Part shown: one piece after another, positions 53,393 to 62,888 of the stretch
Position numbering within the stretch: position 1 is the first letter of the stretch
Layout of the letters: every line of letters starts with the position of its first letter
Origin: Prevotellaceae bacterium HUN156
Lineage (GTDB): Bacteria > Bacteroidota > Bacteroidia > Bacteroidales > Bacteroidaceae
Length of the DNA stretch: 64,000 bases
Assembly (NCBI GenBank): GCA_900119285.1
Contig: FPIT01000008.1
Location: forward strand, 137,203 to 201,202
Reading direction: 5' to 3'
Notes under the pieces: model-generated
The model's database searches: none
Seen by the model: only the letters and a program-made list of their open reading frames with translations
Told to the model about the DNA's origin: nothing
Made by a program: the position numbers and the translations under genes

Positions 53393-54052
53393 TTATAACT
53401 TAAACTCGTCAAGAGACGAATCATCCAACTTAACATCTACGCCATAAGTATCCTTGGGCTTCTGACGACTATACTCGAAGATTTCTTCCTCGTCGCGATA
53501 TACCAAAGAATCGGCTTGCAACTTAACGATATCGTAGGTGCTAACTTCCTCAATATCATTGGTACCCTCACGCACCAATACTATTTCAAGTTTGCCATGT
53601 ACCAGGCGCCAAGTGCGATAAATGATGCTTCCCTGCGCGATGCTCTCAGCAATACCGCCTTCCTTGATGCTAATACCAACCTCATCACTACCATCAATGG
53701 GATTAGGCATCACCCAATTACCCAACAAGGTAGTCTGATTGATAACAATCCTTGCTTCCGTCTTATCAGCATTAGGCATAACGGCCATACGGTCGCCTAC
53801 CTGCAAGCCACCCAGCACCTTACCCTTATCACGAGCGTCAGACAGGTCGAGCGTGAGCGTATCGCCCGTATCAGTGATTATCTGCAGAGAGTTCATTGAC
53901 GTACCTTCGGCACAGATACCATACAAGGTTGAGTCGATGGAGAAATCAGCAGAGTCACCATTATCAAACGGCACCTGCTGTGATTTATTACCACAACTGC
54001 CCATCATCAGCATAGCTGCAAATACCAACAGGCAAACACATATCTTCTTCAT
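53393..54052 (-). CDS. Lipocalin-like lipoprotein
   Basis: A 219-residue protein with lipobox MMGSC. The middle part (GDTLTLDLSDARDKGKVLGG then LQVGDRMAVMPN) and LLGNWVMPNPIDGSDEVGIS, GGIAESIAQGSIIYRTWRLV are typical of Bacteroidota lipocalin-like lipoproteins. Function unknown. Located between mazG (30 bp) and rnz (5 bp) on the same strand. Confidence 0.8.
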   Translation of the reverse strand: MKKICVCLLVFAAMLMMGSCGNKSQQVPFDNGDSADFSIDSTLYGICAEGTSMNSLQIITDTGDTLTLDLSDARDKGKVLGGLQVGDRMAVMPNADKTEARIVINQTTLLGNWVMPNPIDGSDEVGISIKEGGIAESIAQGSIIYRTWRLVHGKLEIVLVREGTNDIEEVSTYDIVKLQADSLVYRDEEEIFEYSRQKPKDTYGVDVKLDDSSLDEFKL

Positions 54053-54082
54053 ATCTTAGTTTTTTAGTTCTTAGCTAACTAT

Positions 54083-54958
54083 TCACTCTTCACTTGCGCA
54101 TCGCTCCTCCCGCTTCGCTTCATTCCAGAGTGCATCCATCTCCTCCAGCGTCATCTCCGTCAGAGGGCGACCAGCCTTGATACTATGCTGCTCAATATAG
54201 TTGAAACGGCGAATAAATTTCTGGTTAGTATGCTCCAGCGCATTGTCAGGATTCAACTTATACAGGCGGGCTGCATTGATAACAGAGAACAGGAAGTCGC
54301 CCAACTCTTCTTCCGAATGTTGTTTGTCTTCACGCTGCAACTCCACTTCCAATTCACCCAACTCCTCACGAACCTTAGCCCATACGTCCTGACGGTCTTC
54401 CCAATCGAAGCCCACATGACGAGCCTTATCTTGAATGCGATAAGCCTTAATCAATGAAGGCAGTGATGCGGGTACTCCAGCCAAGACCGTCTTATTGCCG
54501 TCTTTCTCTTTTTGTTTGATTTGTTCCCAGTTATCGAGTACCTGTTCCACATTCTTCACCTTTGAAAATTCACGATTTTCCGTTTCTTCTCCATAAGGTA
54601 AGGGACGAGGATTAGGAACACCAATCTGAGAGGGATGATAAACGTGAGGGTGACGGAATATCAATTTATCAACCAGTTTGTTACATACATCCGCTATATC
54701 AAATTGCGATTTCTCCTCACCTATCCTTGCATAGAAGGCAATATGCAACAAGACATCACCTAATTCCTTACAGATGTCTGCCACATCATCTTTCATCAAG
54801 GCGTCGCATAGTTCATAAGTTTCTTCTATTGTATTAGGTCGCAAGCTCTCATTAGTCTGCTTACGATCCCACGGACATTTCTCGCGCAACGTATCCAACA
54901 CGTCGAGCATTCTGCCAAAGGCTGCCATCTTTTCTTCACGGGTATGCTTTTGTTCCAT
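54083..54958 (-). CDS. mazG: Nucleoside triphosphate pyrophosphohydrolase MazG
   Basis: A 291-residue MazG with two MazG helical domains. N-terminal CPWDRKQTNESLRPNTIEET and YELCDAL with KELGDVLLHI (EExxE/ExxD metal sites); C-terminal LREELGELEVELQ with EEELGDFLFSVIN. Hydrolyses NTPs to NMP and pyrophosphate. The -7 box TACTTTTG ends only 8 nt before the ATG, so the mRNA should be almost leaderless. Confidence 0.94.
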   Translation of the reverse strand: MEQKHTREEKMAAFGRMLDVLDTLREKCPWDRKQTNESLRPNTIEETYELCDALMKDDVADICKELGDVLLHIAFYARIGEEKSQFDIADVCNKLVDKLIFRHPHVYHPSQIGVPNPRPLPYGEETENREFSKVKNVEQVLDNWEQIKQKEKDGNKTVLAGVPASLPSLIKAYRIQDKARHVGFDWEDRQDVWAKVREELGELEVELQREDKQHSEEELGDFLFSVINAARLYKLNPDNALEHTNQKFIRRFNYIEQHSIKAGRPLTEMTLEEMDALWNEAKREERCASEE

Positions 54959-54966
54959 AGCAATTG

Positions 54967-54974
54967 CAAAAGTA
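54967..54974 (-). promoter_or_regulatory. Promoter -7 box for mazG
   Basis: TACTTTTG on the minus strand (TAnnTTTG) with 8 nt to the start codon, the same spacing as at the LacI-type regulator gene (19698-19714). Confidence 0.68.
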
Positions 54975-55043
54975 CGAACTTTTTTGCAATATCATTATGG
55001 GCTGAATGTTAATGTTCCCTAACAAACGCTATGGGCGGTTTGA

Positions 55044-56384
<1,341 letters not shown>

Positions 56385-56434
56385 AAAGATATCAGATAAC
56401 ATAATCGAATTTTTCGGGATAACAAAAAACATGA

Positions 56435-56466
56435 AAGGTGGAGAGCGCAGCGCGCGTCTCCACCTT
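56435..56466. terminator. Bidirectional terminator between the esterase and the B12 operon
   Basis: Stem AAGGTGGAGA / TCTCCACCTT around a GC-rich loop, followed by CTTCTTTTATC on the plus strand; A-rich upstream sequence gives U's for the minus strand. Confidence 0.8.
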
Positions 56467-56491
56467 CTTCTTTTATCTTAATATCTAATAT

Positions 56492-57499
56492 TTATCGTCT
56501 CGCTATTACATAAATGATAACAGGTGCGCCAATCAAAGGAGTAATGGCATTCAGAGGAATGACACCAGCCTCTCCAGGCAACACACACAGCAGATTACAT
56601 ATCAATGCCACCAAACTACCCATCAGGATAGTAGCAGGCAGCAACAAGCGATGATTATCAGTATGCAGGAGCAAACGGGCAATATGTGGCACTGCCAATC
56701 CAATAAAGGCTACAGGTCCACAAAAGGCTGTCACGATAGCAGTAAGCAATCCTGTAACAATCAACAGCCAGTTGCGCGTACGAACAATGTTGATGCCTAA
56801 GTTCTCAGCATAGCGGTCGCCCAACAGCAGGGCATTAAGCGGTTTAATCAGTAACACAGCACCCAGCAGTCCCAAGATGGTGATGCTAGCGAATACTGGC
56901 ATCATCTTCATTGTGACACCACCAAAGGAGCCCATGCCCCATACCATATACGACTTCACACCTTCATCAGTGGCGAAGAAGTTGAGTAGTGAAATAGCAG
57001 AATTACTGATATATCCTATCATGATACCGATGATGAGCAGCATCACATTGTTTCTTACCAATGTAGAGAAAAGGAAGATTAGTGCCATCACCAGCATTGC
57101 ACCCACAAAGGCTGCCAACAAGACTGCCACGAAACCAGAGATAGAAACAGAGCCTGTAGAGATGCTGCCACCTAACAAGAGCATCACCAGTGCTACACCC
57201 AGCCCTGCACCGCTATTGATACCAAAGATACTCGGACCAGCCAGCGGATTGCGGAAGGCCGTTTGCAACATCAGTCCACTAACGGCTAAAGCACCACCAG
57301 CCAACAATGCAGTCAAAGCCTGTGGCAGTCGCGACTCCAGAATGATATATTGCCATGAGGGTTTGATGTCATCGCCACCCATCAGTATATGACAAACATC
57401 ACTCGCAGGAATCGATACCGACCCCACGAGAATGTTTAAGGCGAAGAGTACCACTATCAGCAGTATCATCAGCCAAAGATATATCTTTCCTTTAGTCAT
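56492..57499 (-). CDS. FecCD/BtuC-type ABC transporter permease
   Basis: A 335-residue inner-membrane permease with about ten helices. Signatures: LPQALTALLAGGALAVSGLMLQTAFRNPLAGP-type region (seen as SRLPQALTALLAGGALAVSG), GINSGAGLGVA, and FIGLAVPHIARLLL, the coupling-helix motif for the ATPase. This family moves siderophores, haem or cobalamin. The neighbours favour cobalamin. Overlaps the binding protein gene by 8 bp. No ATPase gene follows on this strand before the terminator. Confidence 0.92.
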   Translation of the reverse strand: MTKGKIYLWLMILLIVVLFALNILVGSVSIPASDVCHILMGGDDIKPSWQYIILESRLPQALTALLAGGALAVSGLMLQTAFRNPLAGPSIFGINSGAGLGVALVMLLLGGSISTGSVSISGFVAVLLAAFVGAMLVMALIFLFSTLVRNNVMLLIIGIMIGYISNSAISLLNFFATDEGVKSYMVWGMGSFGGVTMKMMPVFASITILGLLGAVLLIKPLNALLLGDRYAENLGINIVRTRNWLLIVTGLLTAIVTAFCGPVAFIGLAVPHIARLLLHTDNHRLLLPATILMGSLVALICNLLCVLPGEAGVIPLNAITPLIGAPVIIYVIARR

Positions 57500-58622
57500 G
57501 CAGTTGATGATAATAACGCAAAGGAGGCAGATTTGTTATGTCTGGATGCAACATTTGTATGAAATCGCTCAACAGCCAATCAGGACGGAAAGGTGATTCC
57601 TCATAGAACAACGACAGTTCCACATTACATCCATAAACCTCACGATGGCGCAATGCCTTAAACTGATAGTAACCAGCATGCTCGTTATACAACTCATGGA
57701 AACTGACAGGATGATTACTGCTATAGCGGAACAGCCATACATCACTCTCGCCAGCCTTCTCCAATACCGTCTCGAATGGCAAAGGAACAGAACCGCTATG
57801 GGTATCATTAGCCCAAGGATAACGACAACCAGCATCACGCAACATCTGTCCGATGGTGCTCTTTCCACCAGGCACATACCACACACTACCTGTCACCTTG
57901 TCCAACAACACCGAGCGAGTCACCTTCGAAGTTTTCGCTATTTGCTGCAAGACATGATAGTTCTTATCCACTACAGCAAAGAGACTGTCAGCCTCTTGCT
58001 CGCAACCAAACAGCATGCCATAAAAACGCATCCATTCAGCACGAGCCAAAGGCGACACCTCCATATATTCGGCACATTCTATCAGTGGGATATCAATCTC
58101 CTCCACCTTACCATAGCCTCCAGAGTTTTCAAAGGGCGACAGGAAGATGGCATCAGGATGCTGGTCGATGATTTTCTCTATCACCGGACTCATACCATCG
58201 CCACAATCAGCAATACGGCCTTTTTTCACCTGTTCTTGTATATAAGGAATCTTGATATACTTCAGGTCGGCAACACCAGCGATATACTGCTCTTGATGCA
58301 GCATCTGCAACAAAGAACAATGAACAGTCGTGAATACCACACTGCGACGCAACGGTGTACGCACAACCGTACCTTTTGGAAGGTTTTCTGGAACAGCAGA
58401 TTTACTAGGCACCAGCAGATAGCGGTGCAGCACCTTTCCTACCTTCCAAGGATTAGCCAGCGTCACATCCGTATAGTCTTTATGTTTTACGATGGTGATG
58501 CGCTTAGCATAATGGAAAACCACCGTATCGCCGTCTTCCTGTGAGTGGGCATTTTGCCCACCACAAGAAGTCAGCCATACGATGGCCATTCCTATCAATA
58601 AATAAGAAATGTATCTTTTCAT
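57492..58622 (-). CDS. Periplasmic substrate-binding lipoprotein, BtuF/FecB-like
   Basis: A 376-residue protein with lipobox WLTSC. Two Rossmann-like lobes joined by a helix: FTTVHCSLLQMLHQEQYIAG then VADLKYI, DAIFLSPFENSGGYGKVEEI, the backbone helix around EYMEVSPLARAEWMRFYGML, and VWYVPGGKSTIGQMLRDAGC. This is the class III binding-protein fold delivering cobalamin, haem or siderophores to FecCD permeases. Starts 4 bp after the DUF4465 gene stop and overlaps the permease, so the three form one unit. Confidence 0.9.
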   Translation of the reverse strand: MKRYISYLLIGMAIVWLTSCGGQNAHSQEDGDTVVFHYAKRITIVKHKDYTDVTLANPWKVGKVLHRYLLVPSKSAVPENLPKGTVVRTPLRRSVVFTTVHCSLLQMLHQEQYIAGVADLKYIKIPYIQEQVKKGRIADCGDGMSPVIEKIIDQHPDAIFLSPFENSGGYGKVEEIDIPLIECAEYMEVSPLARAEWMRFYGMLFGCEQEADSLFAVVDKNYHVLQQIAKTSKVTRSVLLDKVTGSVWYVPGGKSTIGQMLRDAGCRYPWANDTHSGSVPLPFETVLEKAGESDVWLFRYSSNHPVSFHELYNEHAGYYQFKALRHREVYGCNVELSLFYEESPFRPDWLLSDFIQMLHPDITNLPPLRYYHQLHD

Positions 58623-58626
58623 TTAC

Positions 58627-61600
58627 TTACTTGACAACGACCTTACGAACTGTACCATCTGACATACGGATAATATTCAGACCACGATGAACAGCATTTC
58701 TGTTAACACCATTCAAGTCGTAGATAGCTCGCTGAGTAGCCATTGAGTTGGTTGTCTGAATACCAGTCAGATCAACATTATTCTCAGGCAATACCTCCTC
58801 GCCTTCAGCACCGAAGTTATCGAAGCAGAAGTATGCAGGAGTATTCATACCCCAGTCACCATTATCGGTACTTGAGAGTGCGAAGCTCAGCTTGCTAACC
58901 TTACCCAGACCGCTCAGGTCTACATAACGCCAGTCATTGATGATATATGCCTTATCATCACGCAGGTCTGCCAGATAGAAGTCCTTCGTACCTGTTACCT
59001 CGCCTGCAGCATCATAACCTGTAATGGTCAGTTTGAACCAGTCGTCCTTACCAAACTTCTTAGCATAAGCATCACCATTAAGCATTGAGCTGTAAGCGTA
59101 AGAAGAGTTAGTGATATAGAAGCCAGGAACCTCAATACCATCGGCATGGTTGAGAACAGTTACGTTGCAAGGACCATAATAAGAAGAGGCGTAAGCAACA
59201 CCATAGTTGGCTGAGCCATCGTATCCACCACCCACAATGTTGTTCCATTGATCATCGAGTGTCTCATACTTCGTATCGGTGCTATTAGCATAGCCGAAGA
59301 ACCACCATGAAGCATAGTCAACCATACAACCGGTAGCAAACTCAAAGTCGCCGCTAGTAAACTCGGTGCGATCTTCATCATCCTCAGTAGCTACGCTCAT
59401 ATGACCATCGGCAGGAATCTCGATATCTTCGAAGGTTGCCACCTCAAGGGCAAACTCTACGTTCTTTTCAGGCAATACTTCCTCACCCTCGGCACCAAAG
59501 TTGTCGAAGCAGAAGTAGGCAGGCGTATTCATACCATAGTCGCCATTGTCGCTACTTGTGAGTTCGAAGCCAAGTTTCTTCACCTTGCCCAGGCCACTCA
59601 AGTCAACATAGCGCCAGTCATTGATAATATAAGCCTTGCTTGGATCACGCAAGTCGGCCAGATAGAAATCCTTAGTACCTGTCACCTCACCTGCAGCATC
59701 GTAACCAGTGATGGTCAGCTTAAACCAGTCACCCTTATCAAACTTCTTGGCAAAGCCATCGCCATTGGTCATAGAGCTATAAGCATAAGAAGAGTTAGTG
59801 ATATAGAAGCCAGGAACAACGATGCCGTCTTCATGATTCAGAACCGTTATATTGCATGGACCATTGAAGGCTGCCGCGTAAGCTACACCATAGTTGACTG
59901 AGTTATCATAGCCACCACCCACAATGTTGTTCCACTGGTCGTCAAGCGTCTCATACTTGGTATCGGTGCGATTAGCATAGCCGAAGAAGTACCAATAGCT
60001 GTAATCGTGCATGCAACCGGTAGCAAACTCGAAGTCGCCACTGGTAAACTCAGTGCGCTCGTCGTCATCCTCAGTGCTTACACTCATGTGTCCATCGGCA
60101 GGAACCTCGATATTTTCAAAAGTAGCCACCTCAAGGGCGAATTCTACATTCTTCTCAGGCAATACCTCCTCACCCTCGGCACCAAAGTTGTCGAAGCAGA
60201 AGTAGGCAGGAGTATTCATACCATAGTCACCACTATCGCTACTTGAAAGTTCGAAGCCAAGTTTCTTCACCTTGCCCAGGCCACTCAAGTCAATATAGCG
60301 CCAGTCATTGATAATATAAGCCTTGCTTGGATCACGCAAGTCAGCCAGATAGAAATCCTTAGTACCTGTTTCATTGCCATCAACATCGTAACCAGTGATG
60401 GTCAGCTTAAACCAGTCGCCCTTATCAAACTTCTTGGCAAAGCCGTCACCATTGGTCATAGAGCTATAAGCATAAGAAGAGTTGGTGATATAGAAGCCAG
60501 GAACTACAGCACCCGTTCCATGATTATTAACAGCAACATAACAAGGACCATTGAAAGCTGCCGCATAAGCTACACCATAGTTGGCAGAGTTATTATAACC
60601 ACCACCCACAATATTGTTCCACTGGTCATCGAGAGTCTCATACTTTGTATCAGTACGATTAGCATAACCAAACCAATACCAGTAATCCCAATCGTGCATG
60701 CAACCAGTAGCAAACTCGAAGTCACCGCTGGTGAACTCAGTACGCTCGTCATCCTCTTCAGTAGTTACACTCATGTGACCATCGGCAGGAACCTGCAGAT
60801 TCTCGAAGTCGGCAACTACGATAGGAGTCTCTGGGAGATCAACACGAAGTGATACCTCAGGAAGTCGACCGAATACGGCACTCTGAGAGATAGCTGTAAA
60901 GTTAGGAGCACGGCCTGTAACCTTTGAGGTAGCACGATGGTTGCCCACAGGGTCGCCAAAACCACTAATAGCCAGCACACCATTATAAAGCGAGAGCTCT
61001 TCCATCTGCCAATCTTCGGGCACGGTGAAAGAAACTGCCTGTGCAGCAGCATTAGAAGCCATCATATACTGGTTCTTCTTTGCGTCGGTAACAGTGATAC
61101 CATTAGTAGCCTCTTTATAAGAGACACCGGCAGAGAAGTTATGAATACCAGCCAACTTGCCTGCTGGATGATACAGGCCAGAATACTGAACAGTAACCAC
61201 ATCACCAGGCTTTACGATGGTAACCACATCGTCGCCCACCTTAATCTCGCGATGACAAGGTTTTGCAGTAATCACCTGATAAACGCTCTTGCCTGCAGCA
61301 TCTGTCAAACATACGATATTGCGACCCATAGTGAGATGCAACGTATAGCTACCATCACCATTATTAGTAACGCCTTCTGCAGAGAAGCCTGTATATGAAG
61401 CGGTATTAGTACCAATAGTAGGACGAGCCAATGTCACCATAGCCGCACCCTCAGGACTAAAGGTATAGTCGAAACCATCCTCTGTGTCGAGGTAGTAGAG
61501 CACGTCAAACTCGGCATCGAGATTCTCCATAGACAGTTTGGTATCTACGCCATTTGCCTGTGTGAGATATTCTTCATTGATAGTGATATTAGGTGTGATA

Positions 61601-62853
61601 TCCTCAGCCTGCTCACCCACGGTAACTACAAATACGCCCGTATTCTCAGGCCAGATAGCCCCCCAGTCGGCACCACCAACGAAGTCTTTCTTGGTAGCAC
61701 CGCTATACTCGTTGACATGCATTGCATCGTAGGTAACCAGCACGATAGCCGTACCCGTTCCCACAGCGGTCAGCAGTTCATTCTCTACCTTTACCACCGA
61801 GTTATCCACCTGACCATTTAGATTTACTACTGTAAAGTGGTAATCGGGATCCATGAAATAGTTGGCAGTAATAGAGTTAACCAACTGCCAGTTGCGCATA
61901 GGCAGGATGTCGTAAGTGTCCCCCACGTTATTCAGTTTCAGATGTCCACTGGGATTGATATTCAGGAACAAGTCCCCCACATTATAACCATTATTAGAGG
62001 TCACATTGTGGTCGATAAACTTAGGATCTTTTGCAGAGAGGTCTTCATCGGTGAATACCAGCGTAGGACGCTTGGCCTCATCACCACTCATCGTAAAGAT
62101 ACCAGCCTGTGTATATTTGCCTGGCTGACTGACACGATAGTTGTATTGCTGTTTATCAGCCAACTTGAAGGTATATACCTTGTTGGCACCTTCTGTCGAG
62201 ATATCCTGAGGAGCCACCTCCTTAAACTTCACAAAGTGGGCAACCTTAGTTCCCAAAAAGAACGTAGCCTCAGCAGGCACGGTTACCTGATAAGCATAGC
62301 TCATAGGCGCCTCAGCCTGTACGGTAGCATTATAGGTTACAGTACCCGAATAGGATGCATTGAGATAGCCTTCAGCCTGATGTGCGTCAGAGGGAATCAT
62401 ATCCAGATAGTAGGTATTGCCACTGAACACAAGGAACATCTTCTTACCTGAGGTATATTCGCCCATGGTGGTATTCACCACAGCACCCTCCTTAGTGGTC
62501 ACCCTCAGATTAAAGGTGTAGTCGGTGCCATATACCCAACCAGTATTCTTCACGTTTATCTCAGGCGAGAAGATGGCAAAGGTGGTGTGGTTAGCATCGA
62601 TGTCGAGTTGGATAGTACCACTTACGGTCTGTCCGTCGGCAGCAGTAGCTGTGAGCAGATAAGAGCCGTCGGGCGCATCAAAAGTGTACTTGTTACTGGT
62701 AGGCTCCCCCACCTCAACAGGCTCACTCGTCGCTATATTTACCAACGACCGAATGAGTTTACTCTTGGCATTCATCGTCACCTCTACTTGGGTGGCAAAG
62801 GTGCTGGCCGTGGTCAGCAACAACGCCATAAAAGTAAGTAAAAGTTTCTTCAT
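58627..62853 (-). CDS. Surface protein with three tandem DUF4465 domains (BtuH-like)
   Basis: A 1408-residue secreted protein. Signal peptide MKKLLLTFMALLLTTASTFA without a lipobox Cys; about 660 residues of beta-sandwich/Ig-like modules; then three repeats of about 228 residues (roughly 681-908, 909-1136, 1137-1363), each with FTSGDFEFATGCM, YETLDDQWNNIVGGGY, YGVAYA, PGFYITNSSYAYSSM, and TPAYFCFDNFGAEGEEVLP. These match DUF4465, the domain I recall for the B12-binding BtuH proteins of Bacteroides. It ends with the tail IYDLNGVNRN ... GLNIIRMSDGTVRKVVVK, nearly the same as in the BspA-like protein. Operon position between a beta-propeller and BtuF/BtuC-like genes supports a B12 role. Confidence 0.85.
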   Translation of the reverse strand: MKKLLLTFMALLLTTASTFATQVEVTMNAKSKLIRSLVNIATSEPVEVGEPTSNKYTFDAPDGSYLLTATAADGQTVSGTIQLDIDANHTTFAIFSPEINVKNTGWVYGTDYTFNLRVTTKEGAVVNTTMGEYTSGKKMFLVFSGNTYYLDMIPSDAHQAEGYLNASYSGTVTYNATVQAEAPMSYAYQVTVPAEATFFLGTKVAHFVKFKEVAPQDISTEGANKVYTFKLADKQQYNYRVSQPGKYTQAGIFTMSGDEAKRPTLVFTDEDLSAKDPKFIDHNVTSNNGYNVGDLFLNINPSGHLKLNNVGDTYDILPMRNWQLVNSITANYFMDPDYHFTVVNLNGQVDNSVVKVENELLTAVGTGTAIVLVTYDAMHVNEYSGATKKDFVGGADWGAIWPENTGVFVVTVGEQAEDITPNITINEEYLTQANGVDTKLSMENLDAEFDVLYYLDTEDGFDYTFSPEGAAMVTLARPTIGTNTASYTGFSAEGVTNNGDGSYTLHLTMGRNIVCLTDAAGKSVYQVITAKPCHREIKVGDDVVTIVKPGDVVTVQYSGLYHPAGKLAGIHNFSAGVSYKEATNGITVTDAKKNQYMMASNAAAQAVSFTVPEDWQMEELSLYNGVLAISGFGDPVGNHRATSKVTGRAPNFTAISQSAVFGRLPEVSLRVDLPETPIVVADFENLQVPADGHMSVTTEEDDERTEFTSGDFEFATGCMHDWDYWYWFGYANRTDTKYETLDDQWNNIVGGGYNNSANYGVAYAAAFNGPCYVAVNNHGTGAVVPGFYITNSSYAYSSMTNGDGFAKKFDKGDWFKLTITGYDVDGNETGTKDFYLADLRDPSKAYIINDWRYIDLSGLGKVKKLGFELSSSDSGDYGMNTPAYFCFDNFGAEGEEVLPEKNVEFALEVATFENIEVPADGHMSVSTEDDDERTEFTSGDFEFATGCMHDYSYWYFFGYANRTDTKYETLDDQWNNIVGGGYDNSVNYGVAYAAAFNGPCNITVLNHEDGIVVPGFYITNSSYAYSSMTNGDGFAKKFDKGDWFKLTITGYDAAGEVTGTKDFYLADLRDPSKAYIINDWRYVDLSGLGKVKKLGFELTSSDNGDYGMNTPAYFCFDNFGAEGEEVLPEKNVEFALEVATFEDIEIPADGHMSVATEDDEDRTEFTSGDFEFATGCMVDYASWWFFGYANSTDTKYETLDDQWNNIVGGGYDGSANYGVAYASSYYGPCNVTVLNHADGIEVPGFYITNSSYAYSSMLNGDAYAKKFGKDDWFKLTITGYDAAGEVTGTKDFYLADLRDDKAYIINDWRYVDLSGLGKVSKLSFALSSTDNGDWGMNTPAYFCFDNFGAEGEEVLPENNVDLTGIQTTNSMATQRAIYDLNGVNRNAVHRGLNIIRMSDGTVRKVVVK

Positions 62854-62888
62854 AATCGTGATATTTTAAGTTATTGTAAAAAGAATTA

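Noticed and set aside
56492..58622. Haem or siderophore transporter
   Set aside because: The permease and binding protein alone fit this equally, but the adjacent propeller and DUF4465 genes favour cobalamin; kept as an alternative only.
62854..62888. Cobalamin riboswitch
   Set aside because: Looked for in front of the DUF4465 gene; only 35 bp are available. It would be expected upstream of the operon, beyond the right edge.
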